Shown here piece after piece: positions 24,104-35,900 of a stretch of 64,000 bases of DNA. Numbering within the stretch: the stretch's first letter is position 1; the number at the start of each line of letters is the position of its first letter. The DNA comes from Acorus gramineus (lineage: Eukaryota; Streptophyta; Magnoliopsida; Acorales; Acoraceae): assembly GCA_030737835.1 (NCBI GenBank), contig CM060854.1, positions 12,286,311-12,350,310 of the forward strand. The letters run 5' to 3'. A program made the position numbers and the translations under genes. Below the pieces are notes generated by a model. It was not told the DNA's origin and searched no databases. It saw only the letters and a list, made by a program, of their open reading frames with translations.

Positions 24104-27100
24104 ATGAAGATGAGACCCATATTTCTGTTGAGGCAATCCCTCAAAACCCACATCAGAAACACCGCCAAAAACATCTCCACGTCCACCTCCAGACACCTCC
24201 CTCTCTTCAACACTTCCAGACCCCTCCAAACCCTAAAACCCACCACCACCACCACCTCTGCCGCCTCCGCCGCAGGCGGCCCCTTCTTTCACTCCCGAAG
24301 CCTCCATGAAGCCTCCGCCGACGAAGACCCTGCCTCCGAAGGAGAAGAAGACGGCCCCATGAACGAGTTCCTGTCGAGGTTCGTGTCGCTCATGCGGTCC
24401 AAGCTCGTCGAGGCCTACCCTGACTGCGACAAGCCGACGATCGATTCGATGCTCCTCGTCATCGCCCGGAAGGTCGTCTCCGAGATGGACGGGTCCGGGC
24501 TCGACCCAAAGCTCCGATCTTTGAGTGCCTCCGCCCTGTCGGCCGACCTCAGCGAGGACCTGTGGAGGACCGTTTGGGAGATCAGCAACTCGGTGTTCGA
24601 GGGCATGAAGAACGAGCGGCGGAGGAGGGAAATGAAGGGCTTCCTCCAGTGCGACGACGTGAAGGCGATGTGCCGATTCGCGTCCGATGTGGGCGTGCGC
24701 GGGGACTTGCTTCACGAGTTCCGGCTCAAGTGGGCGAGAGAGAAGCTCGAGGAGTCGGAGCGGTACCGCGAATTGATGCGGAACCCGCCGGGCGTGGCAC
24801 GGGAAGAGGCGGAGACGCCCGTCGAGGTTGTTGATCTACCGAAGAGGCAGGGGAAGATCAAGTACAAGATACATGGGTTGGATTTGTCGGGGTCCGAGTG
24901 GGCGGAGGTGGCGTTCAAGACGGAGGAGGGGGAGAAGCGGGTGTTCGCGGAGGTGGCGAAGCCTGTTATGGGGAAATGCAAGCTTGTCACAGAGAGGGTG
25001 CTTGCGATGGGCGAGGGGGATGACTTGTCTGGGGTGGTGGGAGAGTGGAAGGAGCTTCTCGAGCCGTCGAGGGTTGATTGGGTCGCGTTGATGGAGAGGG
25101 CGAAGGAGCGGAGTCAGGGTCTTCACTACAAGGTTGGTGTTGGCTAACCTTCCTCTTATGAAGTTTTTATTCTTACATGCCCGTGTTTTTTACATATCAT
25201 ATGAAGTTTGTTGCTCTAGATTGTTTGCATCACCATGGTATTAACGATAAAGAAGCTAATTCCTTCATTTCTCTCATTACATAGGAAGTTTATGATTTTT
25301 TGTTTTAGTATTTGTGAATGTCTGTATTTTGAGTTTTTATATTTTGTTTTTGTTTGAATGATGTATTTTTAGATAATGATCTTCACGTTATTGATCTTGG
25401 ATAAACATGTGTTTAAATTTGATATTTTAGAAGTCTGTAAAACAAGTCTCTAAAAGTTTGTTAGATGTCCATTAAAATCCATACGTAGAAGTCTATAAAA
25501 ATCTGTAGAAGTCTATAAAAATCTGTAAAAGTCTGCAACTGTTTTTTTAAAAATCCGTAAAGTCTACAAACGCCCATTACTTAAATAATGTCCACAAAAT
25601 CTATCAAAAGTCTCAATCGACTACCTCCCCCTAAAGTAGCGTTTGGAAACACGTTTGGATGATTATTTGGAACAACTTGAGAGGGTAGTTCGCCATACTT
25701 TCTATTTTCCGTTTCCAATAAATAGAGACTGTCCATAACAGTGTGGAATATAACCCCAGTTTACACGAACTTTTTAGAGCTCTCTTCCTATTACACATGG
25801 TTAGGCTGATATGCAGTTGATTAATCCATCAGCATATCAATTGCTAATTGCGAATTATATACCATTTGGTTCTTTCCCCCCTTTTCAACAATTCTGTTTA
25901 AGAGCATTTTTTTTTCCGAATTTTTGCTAGTCATGTTAGAATGTTCATTTATTCTTCCTTTTCATACTTATTTTCTGTTCACATTACTGCATGATCTTAC
26001 ATTAAGCAACTGCAAAAACAAATGACTTCATTTAATGCACACATGAACATATTATGTAATCAAGCCTGTTTTTATCACAGTTTTATTTTGTTTTCCTTCT
26101 GTAGCTTGCTGAACTACTCCTAGACGAGGAATCTTATCGACCAACTATCAGTGATTACTCAAAACTGATCGATAACTACACAAAGGAAGGCCGTGTAGAA
26201 GACGCGGAGAGAATCCTCAACAAAATGACAGACAAAGGCTTGAAACCTGATGCTGTAGTCCATACAATATTGGTTCATCTATACAGCAAGGCAGGAAATC
26301 TTGAACTTGCAGAGGCGGCCTTCAACAACCTGAGAAGCCAAGACTTCCGACCAAGCTTGAGACTCTACTCCTCGATGATAATGGCTTACGTGAAAGCCGG
26401 ATCTCCCAAGTCAGGCGAAGCTCTAATGAAAGAAATGGAGATGAGAGACATCAAACCCACAAATGAGATATACATGGGGTTGTTGAAAGCGTTTGCAGAA
26501 CGTGGCCACGTCGATGGGGCCCAAAGAATATTCACAACAATGCAAATCGCTGGTCTCCACCCGACTCTCGAATCATGTACACTACTCGTTGAGGCCTACG
26601 GACAAGCCGGGGATGTGGACCACGCGAGGAGCAACTTCAACTTCATGTTGAAAGCCGGTCACAAGCCAGACGACCGGTGTGTTGCCGCCATGATCACGGC
26701 CTATGAGAAGAAGAACATGCTCGACAAGGCGTTGAACTTGCTCTTGGAGCTTGAGAAGGATGGGTTTGAGCCTGGGACCGCGACTTACTCGGTTTTGGTG
26801 GATTGGCTTGGGAAGCTTCAGCTGGTCGACGAGGCTGAGCAAATGCTTATGAAAATCAACGAGAAGGGAGAGGAGGCTCCGTTTGAGATAAATGTGAGCA
26901 TTTGTGAGATGTATTCGAGGGCGGGTGTGAAGGAGAAAGCTTTTGAGGCGTTACAGAGGTTGGAAGCGGAGAAGGAGCGGTTGAGGGAAGACGAGTTCGA
27001 GAGGATCGTGGAAGGGCTTTTGGTGGGTGGGTTTTTGTCGGATGCGAAGAGGGTGCATGAGTTGATGCAGGAACGTGGGTTTGTTTTATCAGAGCGGCTT

Positions 27101-27166
27101 AGGGTGTCTCTCATGGCAGCTCAGGCAATCCCTCGCCAGAGACCGAGGCCGAGGCCGAGTAAGTAA
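24104..27166 (+). CDS. NFD5: Mitochondrial-type PPR protein, NFD5-like
   Basis: P-class pentatricopeptide repeat protein of 696 aa. Exons 24104-25132 and 26105-27166, separated by a phase-0 GT-AG intron. Residues 1-65 are rich in Arg, Ser and Thr and lack acidic residues, a typical mitochondrial presequence. Next come a conserved acidic-flanked block, EFLSRFVSLMRSKLVEAYPD (88-107), and LSEDLWRTVWEISNS, then a lineage-specific linker. The second exon holds about eight PPR helix pairs, beginning near TISDYSKLIDNYTKEGRVED, with no E or DYW tail. The architecture and these blocks recall Arabidopsis NFD5 (nuclear fusion defective 5), a mitochondrial PPR of about 725 aa; this is from memory. An upstream in-frame ATG at 23885 lies inside the hAT terminal repeat, so 24104 (next ATG at 24110) is preferred. 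Exon 1 is GC-rich relative to the region. Confidence 0.9.
25420..25600. repeat. Short tandem motif in the PPR gene intron
   Basis: The motif GTCTATAAAAATCTGTA, with variants, recurs about five to six times between 25430 and 25590. This resembles the subterminal repeat clusters of some plant DNA transposons. No ends or target duplication could be defined. Confidence 0.4.
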
Positions 27167-27988
27167 TCACTGCTTTCAGAATGATGACATCTCTGTTATG
27201 TGGCAGTCTTTCATGCAAACCTTTATTTTTATTTTGTTTTATAAAGCATGTTTTGTTGTTTAGTTGTCATCTGGAATTGGATCTGCATTGAGAAACACAA
27301 ATGCTTTTCTAATCCTCTGTGCCTTATTTGGGGAGTTCGAGAGTTGTATCAGGTGCTTCTTAGGCTTCTGGGTTCATGAAGTTATTCTTGGGGAAGTTTG
27401 TTGAGTTAAAAAAATTACTTTAGAAATATTTTCTTCTGCTATTGGTATTTCTGAATTTCTATAATCAGTTTCCCCCTGTTTGGTTTGTGAATGGCTTATC
27501 CAGATATCAAATAGTTATATGGGTAGAGATGCGAATCAGATTATTTGTTGTTAGGTTGATATTCCTTTCTCTGTTTTGATAAATTACTATCTTTTGTGTT
27601 TGTCTTATGAGTAGCTATAATTTTGGATGGATAAGCAGGAATAAACAATACTCTTCCATAATCCATACTCCCTAGGTATACTTATCTTGATTTATTCTAA
27701 CTTATCCAGACTTAGCTATTACAATTTTTACATTTGAAACAAACATGTTTTTTTTAGGATCAAGTCTATTCTCCCATTCACCTCTCACTTTTGTGAAAGA
27801 AGTCAATTGATCAGATCCTAGGAGCACCTTTTTTTTTTTTTAAAAAAATAAAAATTAAAATAAATCTATTCTCCCATTAATCCATACTCTTATTCACCAA
27901 ACAACTGGGGTTTGAGTATAGTAGGATAATCCTGAACTTCGTGAACTCGGTATAAACCAACAACAACAACCAACAATAGTATTATTAG
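27167..27988. other. 3' flank of the PPR gene, no further gene
   Basis: Non-coding, T-rich on the plus strand. It contains an inverted-repeat-like stretch around 27510-27950 (TATCCAGATATCAAATAG ... AACAACTGGGGTTTGAG) that could be a MITE remnant. Nothing else is supported. Confidence 0.4.
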
Positions 27989-29500
27989 TGTTAGGATTAG
28001 GAATTGAAGAGAATGAATCAATATCTCATTAGGGTTTACACCCAATATATATAGTACAAAAAGGGAACAAATAAAAAGACTAATCTACTCTTAATGACAA
28101 GAAATACTAAAATATCCCTAATACATATTAATATATTTAACACCCCCCTTACAAAAAAAGATGGATCATATTGAGAGTTTGCTCAAAAGAAAAGCATGGC
28201 GCTGAAGCATATGTGACTTCATGAAGAAGTCGGACAACTGAAGAGCAAAAGAAATATAGGGTAAGGACAATGTGCTGGCAAGAAAGTGGTGATGAACAAA
28301 GTGACAATCGATCTCGATGTGTTTTGTTTGCTCATAAAAAACTGGATTACTTGCAATCTCAATGATGCTCTTGTTGTTACAGTATAAGAGAGTAGGCACA
28401 AATATGATAACACCCATATCACTTAAAAGACGTCGAAGCCAAACAACCTCAGCAGTAGTGGAAGCCATGCCATGATATTCCGCCTCATCACTAGGGCGAG
28501 AAATAATATCATGTTTCTTGGTCTTTCAGGCAATAAGAGTCGCTAAGAAATACACAAAAACCAGTCGTGAAATGATGATTGGCAACATCACCAGCTTAAT
28601 CAGCATCAACATAAGCCCGTAGCTTAAGAGCTGAAGAAGACGGGAGAAACAAAACACGAGATATAGTGTCACGAAGATAACGAATGATCTGAAGAATCAC
28701 AAAGTAATATGTGGTGTGTGGCGCAACGACAAACTGGCAGACAACATGTACAACATAAGCAATATCAGGGCGAGTAATCGTGAAATACACAAGACTATCC
28801 ACAAGTTGTCTATAACGAGTGATATATGTAAAGAGGATCACCATCATCTGGCCGGAGTTGGGCATTAAGCTCAATGGGAATAGCAGAAGTGAGATCATCA
28901 ATTAGATAAGCGCGATTGATCAAGTCGAAGTGTACTTGTACTGAGAGAGAAGATAACAACGGGAAGTATAAGCGACCTCCAAACCTAGAAAATATCAAAG
29001 AACTCTGAGGTCCTTCATCTCAAACTAGCACTGAAGATGTTGCTTGGCTAACTGAATATGAGAAGAGTCGTCAACGGTGATAATCACGCCATCGACATAA
29101 AGCACCAGAATGGTACGGTGGCGACCAGAAGTATGAACAAATATAGCCGGATCTGAAGCACTCGGAACAAACCCAACATAGTGAATGGTCTAAGTAAATC
29201 AAGCAAACTAAGCGCGGGGAGCCTATTTGAGACCATAGAGAGCCTGTCGAAGATGACATATGTGACCAAATGGATGAGAAAGGCTTGGAGGGGGAGCCAT
29301 ATAAATCTCATATGATAAATCACCATGAAGATATGCATTCTTGACATCGAGCTGGTAAATAGGCCACTGACAGACAGAAGCAACAAAAATTAATGTGCAG
29401 GCACTAGTCATCTTGGCTACAGGAGCGAAAGTCTCATCATAATCAATTCCATGCTATTGATTAAAACTGTGAGTGACCAAAAGAGCTTTGTGACACTCAA
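27989..29500 (-). mobile_element. Truncated Copia retrotransposon (RT, RNase H, 3' LTR)
   Basis: Read on the minus strand, it runs from a Copia reverse transcriptase (GIDYDETFAPVAKMTSA near 29450, YQLDVKNAYLHGDL near 29345, LYVDG near 29095) through the connection domain (RQLVDSLVYFTITRPDIAYV near 28800) and RNase H (MASTTAEVVWLRRLL near 28460, KHIEIDCHFVHHH) to a purine-rich tract and a 154-bp LTR at 27989-28142. The LTR begins TGTTAAATATATT and ends CCTAACA. Several stops and frameshifts interrupt the coding part. Gag, protease, integrase and the 5' LTR are absent, so it cannot move by itself. It lies about 400 bp downstream of the AIM1-like gene's last exon. Confidence 0.85.
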
Positions 29501-29905
29501 TCAAAAAATAAAAAAGAAAGCAAACTGTGATTAAAGTAATTCAAAAAAAAAAAAAAACTTGCATGTCTCTAGTAACACAAAAGGAAAATTGATTAGATAG
29601 AATAGAAACAGTCATACATCTTTTTGTTGTCAAAAAAATATACATGATGGGAACTCCATCAAGAAAACTGCCCCTTTTTTCTGTCTACAACAATGAACTA
29701 AAATGTAAAATACAGCAAAGAATGATTTTACACTACATTGGACAGAGAGTCAAGCCTCTTGTGCTGCTAGTTTTTTGAAATCCTTCTTTGGCCAACACCA
29801 ACTCTATTTATTCTTTTCCAATCTGTAATCCCCAGTAGTTGAGGTAAGAATAATATTGATAGAGGGACCATATCCATGGCCAAAATTCTTAACCAATGTA
29901 AGAAA
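29501..29905. other. 3' flank of the AIM1-like gene
   Basis: No coding signal. It is presumably the transcript 3' untranslated region on the minus strand, bounded by the Copia remnant. Confidence 0.45.
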
Positions 29906-32900
29906 TTAGAAAGATGCGATTAACACATCTAAATCCAATGTTGATGGCGGAGCAGGTTGGGCCTGCAAGAGAATATATACATAAATATGTGTCATCAGTT
30001 AAACACTGCAATTCATGATGACATTATATACATATCTGGATCATACAATAGAATGCTCGAAGATCAAACTTATGTAGCAGATTATTTGTTTTCATTAAGA
30101 GAAATTGAGCTAGCAATATTGAACAGCCTCTTGGCATGTTGGGTAGAGATACCCTTTCCCAATGTGGGCTGTGGATAGGAGAAGGCAGGCGCGTTGTTTG
30201 AAAATGAATTTGAAAATAAGGCTTTTCTCTTAAAAGGTAGCTTTAAAATAGCTTTCCAGGAAGTACAATTTAGCTAAATTTCTAAAAGGCTAGGTGTTTG
30301 GAAACAAGTTTGGATTAAGTATGATTCTTGTAAAAGCAAAATCTTCAAAATCTATTTCCAAAAGCTGCCGTAACCATGAAAAATACTTAACTCAGAAAAT
30401 GAGCCAATAATAGTTTTACAAAAAGCTTTTAGTTCTTGTGATCAAAGAAATTGAATAATGCAAGGGGGTTCAGGGTTGGCAAAAAGGAATAAGGTGAAGG
30501 AAAAACACTGAATGTTTGTATCCACCACTATGAGTTTCACCAAATCTAATGAGGAATCAAAAGGAATAAAGTGAAGGGGAAAAAAGAAGAAATTATGACA
30601 CAATTTTTTTTTTTGTTCTTACCAATGAAATGTCTCTACTTGCTCTTTCCTCTAGATATTGTGAGGGTTTAAAGAAGCCACCATATTCTACTTCCCACTT
30701 CTTGAGGCTTTCATATATATAAAGAGGTCCAACAGAATCAGCCCAAAACACAATACCACCCCTGCAAAAAAAAAGAAAGAAAAAGACAAAAAATATAGCA
30801 CTCATGAGATGTGAAATTTAGCTAGCTGTTTTTGCATGTGTCACGTGAATTCTATGGAAAATTCAAGTAGAATACTCTTGATTCCTCCTTCCCACAGAAT
30901 CTATTGGAACTGGATTATTGAAGGAGGAATTCTCATTTTGAATCATAGTTATCAAACTTTGATAACTAGCATTGGATCATCCTAAATTCAAGGAGAATGA
31001 ACATAAGAAGAGTACATACCTGTAAGAAGGAAAGCTCATCCCAACAACAGTTGCAATATCAAGATCAGAAGCTCGGACAACAACGCCTTCATCCAAAACT
31101 CGGCACGCTTCATTCACAACAGGGAAGAGCACCATCTCCAAGATTTCTTGGTCACTCAAATTTACCTGCCAACGTAAACATTAACGACAATGTCAATAAT
31201 TCTCCCAATGAAACAATTGCAAAGCACATGTTCTTATGCAAAGCCATACCTTCCTACCATGCATGATATTAGTAAGTCTTATGCATTCTTGGATGATTGG
31301 CTGCACACTTGGATCAGGTTTTGGCTTGCTTCCCTTTTCATACATGTAGTAGCCCTTCCCATTGGCTTTCCCTGCAAACCAAATCTTAATATATATCAAA
31401 TCATGAACATCAGATGAGAAGAATGTGACATGGTGAGTTCAAAAAATGTGGATTTATAACTTGGCATTGTATACCTTTTCTTCCATCTGCAATCATCAGG
31501 TCAAGCAGTGGACTCTCAAAAGAACGGCCACTAAATGCAGAGGTAATCATTTTATTAATCGCCACGGCTACTCCATATCCAGTGACATCCTGCAATCTGA
31601 CAATTCCAGTATCAGAACTTTACTATATAACGTGTGAATAATTTCATATGAATGAGAAATGCGTTTGCAACCATTATACAAGCAACGTGATGATCCCAAG
31701 TCAATTCTCATTAATCTCCAATAAAAGACTGATATGTGTCACCTCACATGTTTAACATGAGAGTTTTGTGATAATTTTAGTAATGAGTCAGCTCCATATT
31801 AAGGATCGACAAGAACTCATGGGATCCTTGACTGAATTCCATCTCATAAGCAACATAAACAGGCTTAAACACTACAAGGTATCAAGAAGACTTACTGAAA
31901 AGGTCCCATTGGCATGCCGAATTCACTTAGCACTCGATCAATTCTATACAAATCCACACCTAGACTAACCAACAGCTGCGCTCCTTGGGTGTATGGGAAG
32001 AAGGTTCGGTTGACAGCAAATGCCGTGCAATTTCTAACCACAACTGGGATTTTGTTGATGGCTCTCCCCACAGTCATGAGATCAAGAATGACTTGGGCAG
32101 ATGTTTTTTCAGTCCGGACGATTTCCAGGAGGGGCATCAAATGAGCAGGACTGTACAGGAAAACGATAAATGAAAATTGAATCAGATTTCAATAAGCAAT
32201 GCAGTAAGCACACAATGCATGTATTGAAAATTTGGACAGGCTTTGTGCATATATTAAACAGACATGGTGATGTAGATCAAATCAAGGGTGGTCTTGAATT
32301 TTTATGGATAATTAGTTTAAATAACCAGATGGAGGTTTTTTTTTCTTTTCCTTTGTAACTATATATTTTATATGCGGATTAGATAGCATGTTAGAATTTC
32401 TTAGTGGTTAGGTTGCAAGGTTTATATTGATTTATTTGTTGTTAGGATATCTTGACTTTTCGAGAGTGGTTGAGGATTTAGATTAAATATAATCCATTCT
32501 CATCAAACTTTGAGACCTATAAATAGACCACTCTGTTGAGGGGAGAGGCATTAACCTATTATAATTTAGGTTGTTGAGAAGCTTGTAAACTCCAACTTAT
32601 GTTGAAGCAATGAAAGTCTTCTTGTCTCCTTTTATCTCCTCTTCTGTTCAAACTGAACAGATAAATATAAGACAGCTGCTTTACACCAATTTAATTAATA
32701 AAGAAAAACCAGAAGAGCAGTTACATTGAAAAGCCTTCAAGAAATGCTGATGTAATCCGAGTTTGATTAAAGAGATTATGTGGCATGCTCCTTAGTATTT
32801 CTATTGTGCAAGGTGTAACAAGCATGAGTAAACATGAAGCTAACCTGAAAAAATGTGCCCCCACAATGCGATCCTGAGAACTGGTCTTCTCCCCCACAAT

Positions 32901-35900
32901 ATTAAGATCGATCGTGGATGTGTTTGTCGCCAAAATGCAGTGAGGGGAACATACCTTTTCGATTTCACTAAATATCGATTGTTTCAGTTGAACATCTTCA
33001 ACAACAGCCTAATCAAATTAAATATTTGCATCAGAAAAACAGTTTAGCCATTCAAAAGAAAGTTTAATCACAAACAAATCCTACATATGTAAAAAAATAT
33101 GATATTTTAAATATCAGACTTTACAAGGTATCTCAAAACATTGATGATAACTAAACATTGGAATGAAGCATGAAACTAGATAATTCAGATGGTGTGTGAA
33201 ACTAGATTATCAAATGTACTATGCAAGTGTAAATTAAACAATAAGGTTGAACATTTAGCCATTAAATGTTAAATAAAATAATTATTCAATAAGGTGCCAA
33301 TATGTAAGTCCGAATCCACATTGGAGATGAAACTAACCTCTATGACCATATCAACATCTCCAAACTCTGAGTAGTCCAATACACCTTTTAGGAGAGACAA
33401 AGCTTTGTCCATTTTATCCTCTGTCAATGACCCTTTGTTAAATAAGCCTTGGAGGTTTTCTGGTACATAATGTGACATATCAAGTTTTAGAGGCTGCATT
33501 ACACTAATTTTTTTAAAAAAGAATCATTATCCATGGCCAGCTCGAGTGATTGAAGAAAGAACCTGCAATTGCTTTCATCCCCTTCTCTAGAAAATCTGAG
33601 CTAACTTCCTTGAGCATAACAGATATATCACTTTGGATAAGAGCAGTAGCTATGCCAGAACCCATCAAACCTCCACCAATAACAGCAGCTTTACGTATAG
33701 GCCTTGGTTTGAGTTTGATGTTGGTAACATTAGGTACCTGTTCATGAAGACCCACATAAAAATTTGGACAATGCAGTCATATGAGAATCCAACAAAGTAA
33801 GAATTATTTGACTTAGCAAACAGCACATATGGTTTGGATTTGGACCACAAAAAGTTTTTTGGGAAAATTAAATTCTAACTGAATTACAATGGATAATACC
33901 TTGGAAACTGCGCGTTCAGCAAAGAAGGTGTGAACTAGACCCTTACAGGTGCTTGTGTAAATTAAGTTGTGGATCAACCGTGATTCCTGCAGTCAAGGAT
34001 GTATTCACTTGTTATGCTAATAATGGGTGCAGATCAGGAGATACAGGCAAATCATCATTAAGATCATCGATGATGAAACTCTAACATTAGTTGGGAAAAT
34101 CACCCACAAACCCTGTGCATCATATAAACTTGGTGGGATCATAACTCGAAACATGTCCAGAGTTACTTTTTCAAGAATATTTGTTGTTGCTCCACTCATT
34201 AAATATCTGAAGAGGAGATGATTTATGCCATCCATACCTTCAAAATGCCGGCGTGTCCTCCAAAGACAATGCCTTCCTCCAGGGCATCAAGGCATGCCTC
34301 GTGGTGGGGAACGTTTGGAGCAATCACTTTCATCTTTTGCCGAACGGATTCTATGATTTTGCGTGCTTCAGGGACTGAGCAAAGCTTGTCAGTTCGACGA
34401 AGAGAAGTCATCCATGGTTTGCATCTGTCCGCAATGTCTAATGCCCAAAGCCTTGCTATTCTCAACAAGTTCTCAGATGAAACAACTGCATCAATAAGCC
34501 CAAGTTCTTTCCCTTCTTTAGCTGTGATTGGCTTCGAAAGCTGCATCGAATTATTCGTAATGATGTAAGCATTAACATAAGGAGGGAATAAATTTGGATG
34601 GAGATGGTATAACAAAATAAGTTGCTTATTTCTTGAGTGTATAAATCTCACAATAATATTAGGAAAAGACTAGAATTACCATCCTCTATTATCTATGTTT
34701 GTGGATTAAATGTTCTTTTTTTTACTTTTCTTTTTTACTATTATATTAACCTTCTAATGCAAACTTCTATATAACAAAAATATAATGCAAACTGAATTTG
34801 ACATATTTTAAAACCAAAACTTTGTAATGAAATCAATTTTAACTTATGTTCAAGATTAATAGCAACTTTTTTTTTTAAAACAAATAAGAGGAGTAATATC
34901 TGTTTAACCAAGAAGATTCAGATGGTAATTATTACCACCTATATGATGTATGATTTTGATAGAAAAAAAAAATTAAATACAGACAAATTGCATAAGGTTA
35001 GACTTATCGTTTAAAAAGTTATAAACATTTATTCACCTTTTATCTTCAATTTATCCAAGGCAAACTAAATAATTAAGAGTGTAATTTTTAAGTTAGCCAA
35101 TGAGAATAACAAAAAGAAAAATCAAATAGAAAACATTCGATCAAAAAGCATAAGAACTCCAAATTCAAAATCGGGAATGATAAGACTCACGAGCAACATT
35201 TCGATGGCCTTTGGCAGTCCTACCAGCCTTGGAAGTCGCTGGGTCCCTTTAAACAACCCAATACAAATAAACAGAGATTAGTCTGGATTAAGAAAGAAAA
35301 AAAAGAGCAAATGTTATGGCCAGAGATATTCACAGCATAATTCAAGAAGACAAGAAAGCACCATTACCTCCATATCCAGGAATGATTCCCACAGTCAGTT
35401 CAGGCAGGCAAAGTACTGCATCTGGAGTGGCAATCCGCGCATGGCATCCCTGATCATAATGAATCAAAACATGGTGATTCACAATTGATTCAGAGAAGGA
35501 AGACAATCTCAACCATCCTTATTTTTATTTTTTTTTATTGTTATTCCAATCTTTCAAGATATTTCAATGGCTCTTCAACAAAGCTCTTGTAGAGAACTAG
35601 ACTGTTCTTTTTAAATCTGTAAAACAAAGAAGATAACTGCTCTCTAAACTGGTGCACACTCAATACTGATGGTGTTAAACATGAAAGCAGATCAAGTTAT
35701 GGTGGACTAATTTGGCACAACAATGGTCAGATGATCCTTGCATTTTTAGTCCAATGCACTTCTATGACAATTCATACTTTGAAATCAATTGCCATACTTG
35801 GGGGGTTGCAACTAGTTCGATGTATCCAAATAGAATCAATCTGACTCCAGATTAGCAGCAAAATGTATTGCGGCAAGTGCAATACATCATGGGCCGTTAA

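Noticed and set aside
24233-25126. Long antisense frames opposite the first PPR exon
   Set aside because: Shadow frames caused by GC-rich codon usage of the real exon; no motif or splice logic.
33460-33513. Upstream extension of AIM1-like exon 11 (frame beginning [13 protein letters not shown])
   Set aside because: No acceptor gives the right phase there; the acceptor at 33460 gives phase and length identical to AIM1, so this stretch is intron.
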